64,000 nt of DNA. Origin: Paenibacillus_AA sp045062745. GTDB lineage: Bacteria > Bacillota > Bacilli > Paenibacillales > NBRC-103111. Positions 45,466 to 53,410 of the stretch are shown here, in pieces (within the stretch, counting starts at the first letter, position 1; every line of letters starts with the position of its first letter). The stretch is taken from the NCBI RefSeq assembly GCF_045062745.1, contig NZ_JBJGED010000002.1, positions 1 through 64,000 on the forward strand, written 5' to 3'. The translations under genes and the position numbers were made by a program. A model generated the notes under the pieces. It was not told where the DNA came from. It ran no database searches and saw nothing but the letters and a program-made list of their open reading frames with translations.

Positions 45466-46041
45466 ATGGGACGCTACAAAGAGTTTGATAAAGAAGCGGT
45501 GCTTCATAAAGCGATGCTCGTTTTTTGGAAGAAGGGGTACGAAGCGGCAAGCATTCCCGATTTGCTGGAAGCTATGGATCTTAGCAGATCAAGTCTGTAC
45601 GAAACGTTCGGGGACAAACAAACGCTTTATATCGAGGCGATCAACTGGTACAAGAAGTGGAAGCAAGCCAAACGGGACATCCTCGTCAATGCGACATCCG
45701 CAAAATCGGGAATCCGGCAGTACTTCGAGATACACATCGATTCCGCCGTGGACGGCGAGTCGCCGAAGGGCTGTCTCATTACTAATGCAGCAGTCGGCAT
45801 GGATTCGCCAGATGAGCAACTGAATGCGTTGATCAGGGAGCGGTTTGACGAGTTGGAGAAATCCTTCTACGAGCTGCTGCGCAAAGGGCAGGAGACGGGA
45901 GAAATCATGCCTGAGAAAGATATCAAGACTTTATCTTATCTGCTCTCAAACCTGAATCATAGTATAAATATCGTTGCGAAGGTGCAGGGTGACCGCAGCA
46001 AGATGCAGCAGATGATAGACATGGTACTGGAAATGCTATAA
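45466..46041 (+). CDS. TetR family regulator
   Basis: 191 residues. The helix-turn-helix is FDKEAVLHKAMLVFWKKGYEAASIPDLLEAMDLSRSSLYETFGDKQTLYIEAI and the ligand domain has PKGCLITNAAVGMDSPD. GGAGGGAG precedes the ATG. It lies in tandem with the MFS gene 69 bp downstream. It resembles the TetR at 42312 in layout, so the two MFS/TetR pairs are likely related modules acquired or rearranged separately. Confidence 0.92.
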   Translation: MGRYKEFDKEAVLHKAMLVFWKKGYEAASIPDLLEAMDLSRSSLYETFGDKQTLYIEAINWYKKWKQAKRDILVNATSAKSGIRQYFEIHIDSAVDGESPKGCLITNAAVGMDSPDEQLNALIRERFDELEKSFYELLRKGQETGEIMPEKDIKTLSYLLSNLNHSINIVAKVQGDRSKMQQMIDMVLEML

Positions 46042-46061
46042 AACATTTTTTTTTGCACATT

Positions 46062-46078
46062 CCGGAACGACTGTTCCA
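46062..46078. promoter_or_regulatory. TetR operator between tetR and MFS gene
   Basis: GGAAC-GACT-GTTCC inside CCGGAACGACTGTTCCAG, 33 bases before the MFS start. The same 5-4-5 spacing occurs upstream of the tetR gene, suggesting both are controlled by this TetR. Confidence 0.6.
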
Positions 46079-46110
46079 GATAAATTTCTGGTGAGCAAAG
46101 GGGACTTTCT

Positions 46111-47328
46111 ATGCATTCAGCTTCCATTCCAACGGTAAAATCGGTTTCGCCATCGCTGATTTTTATCCTGGCAGCCGCTTGCGGTATCATAGCGGCAAAT
46201 CTTTATTATGCTCAACCATTGATAGGCTCGATCGGTTCGACCATCGGGCTCTCCTCAGGGGCTGCCGCACTCATCGTTACGTTGACTCAAGCCGGCTACG
46301 GGATCGGCTTGTTATTTATCGTACCGTTGGGAGACATCCTGGAAAATCGTAAGTTGATCCTTTCATCATTGCTCCTTACAGCCGCCGTTTTGACAATTGC
46401 CGCTGTAATCAAAAGCGCCATCCTGTTCCTCACCGCTTCACTCATGATCGGAGTAGGTTCCGTAGCAGCACAAATCCTTGTGCCGTATGCGGCTCATCTT
46501 TCGCCTGAAGCCGTGCGCGGTCGCAATGTTGGCAACGTCATGAGCGGGCTACTTCTGGGGATTATGCTCGCGCGTCCCATTTCAAGCTTGGTGGCGGAGT
46601 ATATGGGCTGGCGCGCCATATATTTCATCTCCGCAGCATTGATTTTCGCGCTGGCTCTTGTATTGGCAAAGGCACTCCCCTCAAGGAAGCCTTCGACCGC
46701 TACAGCTTACCCGGCGCTGCTGCACTCCATGCTGCATCTGCTGAAGGCGACACCGGCATTGCGCCGGAGGGCAATTTATCATGCTTGTGTATTCGGAACG
46801 TTCAGTTTGTTTTGGACTACAGTTCCGTTGGTATTGACAAGTCCGCCGTTCCATTTCACTCAGAAGGAGGTCGCTCTGTTCGCATTAGTCGGGGTAATGG
46901 GGGCAATTGTGGCGCCAGTGGCGGGCCGTATGGCAGACCGTGGATGGGTTCGCCCGGCTACAGGATGGGCATTGGCCATCGTCATCTTTTCCGGGCTGCT
47001 TCCCTTGCTGGTTCCATCAAGTTCTGCACTCGCAGTTCCCATCCTCGTAGTTGCGGCGATTTTACTTGACATGGGGGTTTCCGCCAACATGGTTCTCGGG
47101 CAGCGGGTGATTTTCTCTTTAGGAGCGGAATTTCGCAGTAGGCTTAACGGTTTGTATATGGCCATTTTCTTTTTAGGGGGCGCTATCGGCTCAGCGGCAG
47201 GGGGATGGGCTTACGCAACGGGGGGCTGGGAGGCGGCACTGCTGATCGGAATCGCCTTACCGGCCATCGCCATGGCGTATTATGCGACGGAGTTTTCGAG
47301 ATTATGGAAGGAAAATCTCATTGATTGA
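46111..47328 (+). CDS. MFS efflux transporter
   Basis: 405 residues with about 12 membrane helices, again with IAANLYYAQPLIGSIG in helix 1 and LLFIVPLGDILENRKLI after helix 2 (DHA1, YnfM/AraJ-like). Further conserved parts are GRMADRGWVRPATGW and NMVLGQRVIFSLGAEFRSRLNGLYMAIFF. AAAGGGG precedes the ATG. Probably an efflux pump induced through the adjacent TetR. Confidence 0.9.
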   Translation: MHSASIPTVKSVSPSLIFILAAACGIIAANLYYAQPLIGSIGSTIGLSSGAAALIVTLTQAGYGIGLLFIVPLGDILENRKLILSSLLLTAAVLTIAAVIKSAILFLTASLMIGVGSVAAQILVPYAAHLSPEAVRGRNVGNVMSGLLLGIMLARPISSLVAEYMGWRAIYFISAALIFALALVLAKALPSRKPSTATAYPALLHSMLHLLKATPALRRRAIYHACVFGTFSLFWTTVPLVLTSPPFHFTQKEVALFALVGVMGAIVAPVAGRMADRGWVRPATGWALAIVIFSGLLPLLVPSSSALAVPILVVAAILLDMGVSANMVLGQRVIFSLGAEFRSRLNGLYMAIFFLGGAIGSAAGGWAYATGGWEAALLIGIALPAIAMAYYATEFSRLWKENLID

Positions 47329-47354
47329 GGAGCACAGTTGAGTAATCCACACGT

Positions 47355-47452
47355 TCTAAGCTAACGGGAACGATAGCGCATTATGACACCAAAGGCATGG
47401 CTGCCGCGATGATCGGCGGCCTTGTTGCGCTAACGGGCAGGATAATTTAACC
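47355..47452 (+). repeat. Palindromic element copy
   Basis: Left core TAAGCTAACGGGAACGATAG, GCGCATTATGACACC, hairpin GGCTGCCGC..GATCGGCGGCC, right core TTGCGCTAACGGGCAGGATA then ATTTAACC. It is nearly identical over 80 bp to the copy at 62671-62751, 15 kb away. Confidence 0.88.
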
Positions 47453-47496
47453 ATTAAACGAATACCTTTCTTATAATTATAGGGAGAGTGAAGAGG

Positions 47497-48024
47497 TTGG
47501 AAACATGTTTTTTGTTAACCGGGAAACCTAGAGTAGGAAAATCAACAGCGATAAAGCGAATTATTCAACAAATTGGTCCTGAATATTTTGGAGGTTTTTA
47601 CACTGAAGAAATACGCAACTCTACAAATCGTACTGGATTTAATTGCATCACACTTAACGGTGAGACTGTATGTGTGGCAAGTGTAGATAGCGAAAGTTCG
47701 TTAAGAGTAGGGAGATACGGGGTTGACGTAGATGCTTTTGAAAACATTGCTTTAAAGGCAGTGAACCTATCATTAAATACAAAGAAGATTACAGTTATTG
47801 ATGAAATCGGCTTCATGCAAATGTTATCCGCTCCATTTGTAACAATGATCCAAGAAGTGATACCGAGCTCTAAACAAATTATTTTAGGGACAATTTGTGT
47901 GGACAGCCATCCGAGCATTGATAAGATAAAGAAACTATCTGGGATAAGACTTTATGGTCTGAGTGAAGAGAATCGTGAGTTTATACCAGAACAAGTAACA
48001 AACGATATTCATAAATTCTTGTAA
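47497..48024 (+). CDS. THEP1-like nucleoside-triphosphatase
   Basis: 175 residues. Walker A is LLTGKPRVGKST; GGFYTEEIRN, the Walker B-like VIDEIGFMQ and late RLYGLSEENREFIPEQV match the NTPase_1/THEP1 family. Members hydrolyse various NTPs and also relate to nucleotide kinases. TTG at 47497 is preferred because AGGGAGAG is 8 bases upstream; the GTG at 47488 lies too close to it. A single-gene unit between two repeats. Confidence 0.85.
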   Translation: METCFLLTGKPRVGKSTAIKRIIQQIGPEYFGGFYTEEIRNSTNRTGFNCITLNGETVCVASVDSESSLRVGRYGVDVDAFENIALKAVNLSLNTKKITVIDEIGFMQMLSAPFVTMIQEVIPSSKQIILGTICVDSHPSIDKIKKLSGIRLYGLSEENREFIPEQVTNDIHKFL

Positions 48025-48039
48025 GAGGATGGGGGGGAC

Positions 48040-48099
48040 AAGGAGCTGGCTCCTAAACGCAATGGCATGGATCGGCAGCTTTGTTGCGATAACGGGCAG
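48040..48099 (+). repeat. Palindromic element, right part
   Basis: AGGAGCTGGCTCCTAAACGC, then GATCGGCAGCTTTGTTGCG and the right core GATAACGGGCAG. The left core is missing. Ends 84 bp before the decayed kinase gene. Confidence 0.65.
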
Positions 48100-48182
48100 A
48101 TTTGTGCAGTGAAAGTACATTTAGGGAGGACCAGTTTGTGGTAAAATCTCCATATTATTGTTGCAACGGAGATGCACTGTAA

Positions 48183-48577
48183 ATGCCCATTGTCTGCCTT
48201 GAAGGTACCAGCGCAGTCGGGAAGTCTGCAACTTGTAAAGCCTTCGCAGAGATATACATACATATATTGTGGAAGAAACTCATTTCCTGTTTGGTCCAAC
48301 CAATTTAAAAGGTATTGAACTTGTCGAATGGCATCTTGAGTGCCAAATCAAAAGATGGCAACTCGCGTTTGAGAAGAGCAAAGAACATGAATTTGTTTTG
48401 TCGGATGGGGATGTTTTTAAGCTTTGGTATGATTTTGGAATTATGGGTTTGACGAAAAAATGTTTGAGTATGAATCAGACTATTTCCGACGAAAGATTAT
48501 CTCAAACGAAATATCTTCCACATTACCGCATTTTGTGGGACCACATATTCAATCAACTGACAGCGGAAGCGAAATAA
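48183..48577 (+). pseudogene. Frameshifted small P-loop kinase
   Basis: ATG 48183 (CGGAG upstream) encodes MPIVCLEGTSAVGKSATCKAFAE, a Walker A start of a nucleoside/thymidylate-kinase-like protein. A frameshift near 48262-48268 moves coding to the frame VEETHFLFGPTNLKGIELVE and RWQLAFEKSKEHEFVLSDGD, which ends at 48577 after about 100 codons. The expected lid and C-terminal helices are short, so it is probably also truncated. Confidence 0.7.
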
Positions 48578-48613
48578 GACGAACGCCAACTGAAACGTCC
48601 GCAATGGACAAGC

Positions 48614-48654
48614 ACAAGCCCTGCAAGCGCGGAATGCCGCCTGGCAGGGCTTGT
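48614..48654 (+). terminator. Strong hairpin terminator
   Basis: ACAAGCCCTGC pairs with GCAGGGCTTGT around a GC-rich inner region; T-rich sequence follows. It serves the kinase pseudogene on + or remnants on -. Confidence 0.65.
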
Positions 48655-48659
48655 TCGTT

Positions 48660-48853
48660 GTACCGGGTATCAGGCTTTCAACGTAATCGACTTCGGGCCA
48701 GCCGTGGTTCGCGCCGATATGATCCGTTCTGACGGCGCCGAAGTTGTTCAGGTCGGTCTTGCCGTTCGGCATCGGCTTATGCAGCTTCATGACGTCCCAT
48801 ACTCCGGCGCGCCAATAGCGGGCCAGCAGAGCGAATTTGCCCGGATCGTATCC
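48660..48853 (-). pseudogene. Fragment of a FAD-dependent oxidoreductase
   Basis: On the minus strand YDPGKFALLARYWRAGVWDV is followed by KPMPNGKTDLNNFGAVRTDH and NHGWPEVDYVESL. PMPNGKTD.NN-GA..TD-IG-N..-PEADY is a block of a FAD-dependent oxidoreductase family (FAD_oxidored type) common in sugar loci. Both ends are missing. A full-length relative of this general class is at 50042. Confidence 0.45.
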
Positions 48854-49089
48854 GGGCGGCTCTCCTCCTCATTCATACGCATCAATTGCCTAGCAAGCCA
48901 AGCTTAACGGAAGACGCCCCCCGCTGAACATGCAATCTCTTAACCGGTTTGCAATTTCTTGCGCATGGACGAGGCTCATGAAGAAAAATATATAAAATTT
49001 GATGGATTCCTGCATGTATCTATTCAAACGGGGATGATACCATGAAAAATAAGACAAGAGAATACTAAAGCGGCAAAGCCGGGAGCAGA

Positions 49090-49905
49090 TCAAATCCGGT
49101 GCGCCCGGCGGTATTCGGAAGGGGTGATACCCATCTTTTGCGAGAACACTCTGCTGAAATAAAAGCCGTTCCTGTAACCGCACGCGGTTGCGATTTTGTC
49201 GATCGTCCACACGGTTTCCTGCAACAGCGTCCGGGCCCGGTCAAGCCGAAGCTCGCTTAAATACTCGCTCGGATTGACGCCAAACTTGCTGCGGAAACGG
49301 CGGCTGAACTGCACGGTGCTAAGTCCCATCGCGAATGAGAGCTGACTGAGGCTGATAAATTCGAAAGCGCTTTCTTTGATGTGAGCTTCCGCTTCTTCCA
49401 TCAGCGGGTCGTCGGGAATCACTCTCGTTTCATGGAGATGCGTCTCCCATTCCCAGTCGAATTGTTCCCATAGATCCGCAAGCAGAAAGTTTCTGCGACC
49501 GACTCCGAGCGGGTCTTGGCGCCGGGAGAGCATGGCGAGATAGCCGTAAGTGGAAGCGAAACGCTGCTTGTCCCGGATCGGATGCTTGCCGACGGGGTTT
49601 GGAAACAGCCTATCTTCGGTGCGTATTTCCTCCGCGGCGGCGAACCAGGAAAAGTTCAGCACAAGAAAAGTGGCGGGGCGCAGCATTTCCCGCTTAAGAG
49701 CGATATCCGGCGGACAGAGCAGAAGGTCTCCTTTTTCCGCGACTCCTTTATGCTCGTCGATCTCGAAACGGAAACTGCCGCCATCCACGACGAACAGCAT
49801 CCATTGCGGGCTGACGTCTTCGTCTATTTCGAACCGCGCCTTATGGTTCCATACTGTAATAAAATCGATGCGAGCCGCAAGTTCTCGGGGACGATATGTT
49901 TGCAT
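49090..49905 (-). CDS. AraC family regulator
   Basis: 271 residues. The N-terminal half is a cupin-type sensor (QWMLFVVDGGSFRFEIDE..EKGDLLLCPPDIA). The C-terminal double helix-turn-helix reads ISLSQLSFAMGLSTVQFSRRFRSKFGVNPSEYL and TIDKIATACGYRNGFYFSRVFSQKMGITPSEYR. It diverges from the FAD oxidoreductase operon and is its likely activator. Confidence 0.9.
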   Translation of the reverse strand: MQTYRPRELAARIDFITVWNHKARFEIDEDVSPQWMLFVVDGGSFRFEIDEHKGVAEKGDLLLCPPDIALKREMLRPATFLVLNFSWFAAAEEIRTEDRLFPNPVGKHPIRDKQRFASTYGYLAMLSRRQDPLGVGRRNFLLADLWEQFDWEWETHLHETRVIPDDPLMEEAEAHIKESAFEFISLSQLSFAMGLSTVQFSRRFRSKFGVNPSEYLSELRLDRARTLLQETVWTIDKIATACGYRNGFYFSRVFSQKMGITPSEYRRAHRI

Positions 49906-50041
49906 GCACGATCACCGCCTGATTGTGAGTATGTATTTACGATAACGGAATACGCAACGAAACGAAAGTGACGATTTTTTCAAAACGACTCCGTTCAATG
50001 GGACGAGAAGGTCGGATTTCAGGATATGAGGAGAGATTGAA

Positions 50042-51862
50042 GTGAAGGGCAACAAGCAAACAGACAGGCAAAAAATAACTACGCAGCTGTTCGTGGCGGG
50101 AGGAGGGATGGCCGGTGTAGCTGCAGCGGTCGCTGCCGCCAGAAACGGAATTCGCACGGTTCTTTGTCAGGATCGCCCGGTGCTTGGAGGCAACGCCTCG
50201 TCGGAAGTGCGAATGAACGTGAGCGGTGCTTCCGTTCGGGGTGCCGCGCTTGAGACAGAGTCGCGGGAAAGCGGCATCGTCGAGGAAATTATGCTGGAAT
50301 GCGCCGTGCGGAACCCGCAGCGTTGCGCCAATATGCTCGATTTGATTCTATACGAAACGTGTCGCGCTGAACCGAATTTGACGCTGATGCTCAATTCGTG
50401 CGTTGTCGGGGTCCGTATGGACGGCGACCGGATCGCGGCGGCCTACGTCAATCGGGAAAGCACGGAACATTACTTCGAGATCGAAGCGGAGCTGTTCGCC
50501 GATTGCACCGGGGACGGCCGGCTCGGAAGCGAAGCGGGAGCGCGGTACACGACCGGGCGGGAGTCGTCCGCGGAATACGGAGAATCGTTTGCAAGGGACG
50601 ATCGGGACGCGTACCGGCTCGGATCATCCTTACTGTTCACCTCCCGGGACATGAGGCGCCCGATGCCGTTCGTCGCGCCGAAGTGGGCGCGGACTTTTTC
50701 CGAGGAAGATTTGCGGTTCCGCTCGCATCAAACATGGGAATACGGATATTGGTGGGTCGAATACGGCGGAATGCGGGATACGATCAAGGACAACGAGGAG
50801 ATCCGCGACGAACTTTTGGCCATCATGCTCGGCGTATGGGACCACATCAAGAACAGCGGACATCATCAGGAATCGGCGAACTGGGCGTTGGACTGGTTCG
50901 GTTTCCTTCCCGGGAAGCGGGAATCGCGGCGGTTCGTCGGACAGCATGTACTGACCCAGCACGATTTGGAGCAGTCGGTGGATTTCGACGACACGATCGC
51001 TTTCGGAGGATGGTCGATGGACATCCATCATCCCGGCGGCATCGAGGCAGCGGACGAGAAGCCGAATTTTCATCCATACACGCCCTATATGTACGGCATT
51101 CCGCTTCGCTCGCTCGTCAGCGCCAATATCCTCAACCTATTGTTCGCAGGGCGCAACATATCGGCGACGCACGTCGCTTTCTCCAGTACGCGGGTCATGG
51201 CGACATGCGCCTTGATGGGGGAAGGGCTGGGCACATATGCCGCCTTCGCGGTTCGAAGCGACAAGCCGCACGAAGCCTGGCGCGACCCGGAGCTTGTCCG
51301 GGAAACGCAGCAGCAACTGTTGCGGCAAGGGGCTTTCTTGCCCGGCAAGCTGCTGGAGGACCGAAATCTTGCGGCAGAAGCGGCCATCACCGCCTCGTCG
51401 GAGCAAACGGGCGGCGCCGCGTCACAAGTTGCGGACGGACATACCCGCTCCGTGCATGGCAAGCGGGGCGTCAGACCGGACTTAGCCGTGCCCGGGACGC
51501 ACCGCTGGATGTCTGACCCGGCGGATTCGGCGCCGTGGCTGGAGCTTCGCTGGGAACGCCCGGTTCAAATCTCGCGCATCACGGTCGTGCTGGACACCGG
51601 GCTCCATCGCCATCTCGCCTTGACGCACTCGGACGGGCATCATAGCCGAATGGCGTGGGGGCCGCAGCCGGAAACGTTGAAAGACTTCAATGTTCTAGCC
51701 GGCATCGGGGGCCGTTTCGAGGAGGTTGCCCGTGTGCGGGGCAACTACCGGCGGCAGTTGCAATTCGATGTGCAGCTTGGCGAAGTCGACTGTTTGAGAT
51801 GGGAGGTGATCGCGACAAACGGGCTCGACCATGCGCGGATTGTGGAAATTCGCTGCGAGTAG
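50042..51862 (+). CDS. FAD-dependent oxidoreductase with C-terminal discoidin-like domain
   Basis: 606 residues. The N-terminal dinucleotide motif is LFVAGGGMAGVAAAVAAARNG, followed by LGGNASSEVRMNVSGA and ADCTGDGRLGSEAGA, as in FAD_oxidored proteins that act on sugars or their cyclitol derivatives. GRNISATHVAFSSTRVMATCALMG closes the FAD domain. From about residue 440 a beta-sandwich with F5/8-like features (AAITASSEQTGGAASQVADG, WLELRWERPVQISRITVVLD) follows, rare in a protein lacking a signal peptide. GTG start with GAGGAGAG upstream. Confidence 0.87.
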   Translation: MKGNKQTDRQKITTQLFVAGGGMAGVAAAVAAARNGIRTVLCQDRPVLGGNASSEVRMNVSGASVRGAALETESRESGIVEEIMLECAVRNPQRCANMLDLILYETCRAEPNLTLMLNSCVVGVRMDGDRIAAAYVNRESTEHYFEIEAELFADCTGDGRLGSEAGARYTTGRESSAEYGESFARDDRDAYRLGSSLLFTSRDMRRPMPFVAPKWARTFSEEDLRFRSHQTWEYGYWWVEYGGMRDTIKDNEEIRDELLAIMLGVWDHIKNSGHHQESANWALDWFGFLPGKRESRRFVGQHVLTQHDLEQSVDFDDTIAFGGWSMDIHHPGGIEAADEKPNFHPYTPYMYGIPLRSLVSANILNLLFAGRNISATHVAFSSTRVMATCALMGEGLGTYAAFAVRSDKPHEAWRDPELVRETQQQLLRQGAFLPGKLLEDRNLAAEAAITASSEQTGGAASQVADGHTRSVHGKRGVRPDLAVPGTHRWMSDPADSAPWLELRWERPVQISRITVVLDTGLHRHLALTHSDGHHSRMAWGPQPETLKDFNVLAGIGGRFEEVARVRGNYRRQLQFDVQLGEVDCLRWEVIATNGLDHARIVEIRCE

Positions 51863-51955
51863 CAGTACGCGCGTCCGCGGACATGATTGGCAACGGACGC
51901 GCAGAGACGGTAGTACGAGATCGAATGCTTGAACCATTCCATTGGGGGGATCGAC

Positions 51956-53275
51956 ATGAAACGAAACCATCGGTTAGGTAGCTTAGCGGCATTGCTGCTG
52001 CTTGCGACTGTCTTGGCCGCAGGATGCGGCAAGACGAAGGAACCGGACAGCCCGGCAGCGGACGGAGGAGATGCCGGGGGACCGCCGAAAGTGAGCGATG
52101 CGTCGGTAACGCTCAACGCCGCCGTAGACTCGGTTATTGTGGACAGAGCTCTGGAAGCTGCAATTCAGGACGGATTGAAGAAGAAACATCCGAACATCAA
52201 GCTGAACATCATTCAACCGGGCACGGGAACGACGCTGACCGATCAGATCGCTTCCGGCAACACGCCCGACATTGTCTTTACGTTCAACGGCCGCTTTGCG
52301 ACGTATCAGGACAAAGGGATTTTATACGATATGACGCCGCTGCTGAAAACCTATCAATTCGATCTGAATCGTTTCGAGCCGCAGATGATTACGGACGCCA
52401 AGGTCAGTTCGACGAACGGCGAGCTGTACGGCATTCCGTTCAGTCGAAATTTCCATGCCTTCTACTACAACAAGGATATTTTCGACAAGTTTGGCGTGCC
52501 GTATCCGCAGGACGGGCTTACGTGGGACCAAGCGCTCGAACTTGCTAAAAAACTGACCCGTATGGAAGGCGGCACTCAGTACAGAGGCATTGACCCGGGA
52601 GCCGGCATCGCATGGATTTACCAGCCTCTAGGCATTCAGGCAGACGATGTCACGACGGGCAAAGCGTCCGTCAACAACGAACAGTGGAAGAAAGTGTTCG
52701 AGCTCGTCAAAGCGATGTACACGATTCCGGGCAACGAGCCGAACGGAACGCCTCTCGATAACTTCCTGAAACAAAAAAACTTGGCGATGATCGCGTACAC
52801 CAACATGTTCTCGCAGCTGGAGGAGGCGACTAAGCAAGGCTTTAACTGGGATCTCGCCCAATATCCGAGCTACCCGGAGCGACCGAACACGTACGGCAAC
52901 GCCAGCGTCAACATGATCGCGATTACGCAATCGAGCAAATACAAGGAGCAGGCGCTGCAGGTCATCGAGGTGGTCACCTCCGACGAAGTGCAGCTGGAGA
53001 TCGCACGTCAAGGAATCATTTCGCCGTTGAAGAATACAGCGATCCAAGCCGAATTCGGTAAAAATCTGAACGTCCTGAAAGGAAAACGAATCGAGAGTAT
53101 TTTCAAGAGCAAGCCGGTGGCGTACCCGAAAGCTTCTCCGTATCGGTCGAAGTCCGAAGGGATCGTCGCAAAATATTTCACCGAATACATGAATGGCACG
53201 ATTGACGTCAACACCGCATTAAGCAAAGCGGAGGAAGAGATCAACAAAATGCTGCAAGCGGAAAGAGCGAAATAA
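51956..53275 (+). CDS. Extracellular solute-binding lipoprotein
   Basis: 439 residues, family 1 solute-binding protein. The signal peptide (MKRNHRLGSLAALLLLATVL) ends in a lipobox AAGC, followed by an acidic Gly/Pro linker. Mid-protein signatures include PDIVFTFNGRFATYQDKG and YGIPFSRNFHAFYYNKDIFDKFGVPYPQDGLTWDQA. The ATG at 51956 has GGGGGGAT upstream. No permease gene follows; the next gene is a secreted beta-helix protein, so the receptor must share permeases encoded elsewhere. Confidence 0.9.
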   Translation: MKRNHRLGSLAALLLLATVLAAGCGKTKEPDSPAADGGDAGGPPKVSDASVTLNAAVDSVIVDRALEAAIQDGLKKKHPNIKLNIIQPGTGTTLTDQIASGNTPDIVFTFNGRFATYQDKGILYDMTPLLKTYQFDLNRFEPQMITDAKVSSTNGELYGIPFSRNFHAFYYNKDIFDKFGVPYPQDGLTWDQALELAKKLTRMEGGTQYRGIDPGAGIAWIYQPLGIQADDVTTGKASVNNEQWKKVFELVKAMYTIPGNEPNGTPLDNFLKQKNLAMIAYTNMFSQLEEATKQGFNWDLAQYPSYPERPNTYGNASVNMIAITQSSKYKEQALQVIEVVTSDEVQLEIARQGIISPLKNTAIQAEFGKNLNVLKGKRIESIFKSKPVAYPKASPYRSKSEGIVAKYFTEYMNGTIDVNTALSKAEEEINKMLQAERAK

Positions 53276-53410
53276 CTGCACGACGGCGGAACAAACGGCA
53301 AACCGGTTTCCGCAGACAACAATGCTGCTTTCTTCGCCAATAGCCGTATCGTCATGATTCCGACGATGCGGCTCACGCGAACAATAATAAAAATTAAGGA
53401 GGACTGCAGC

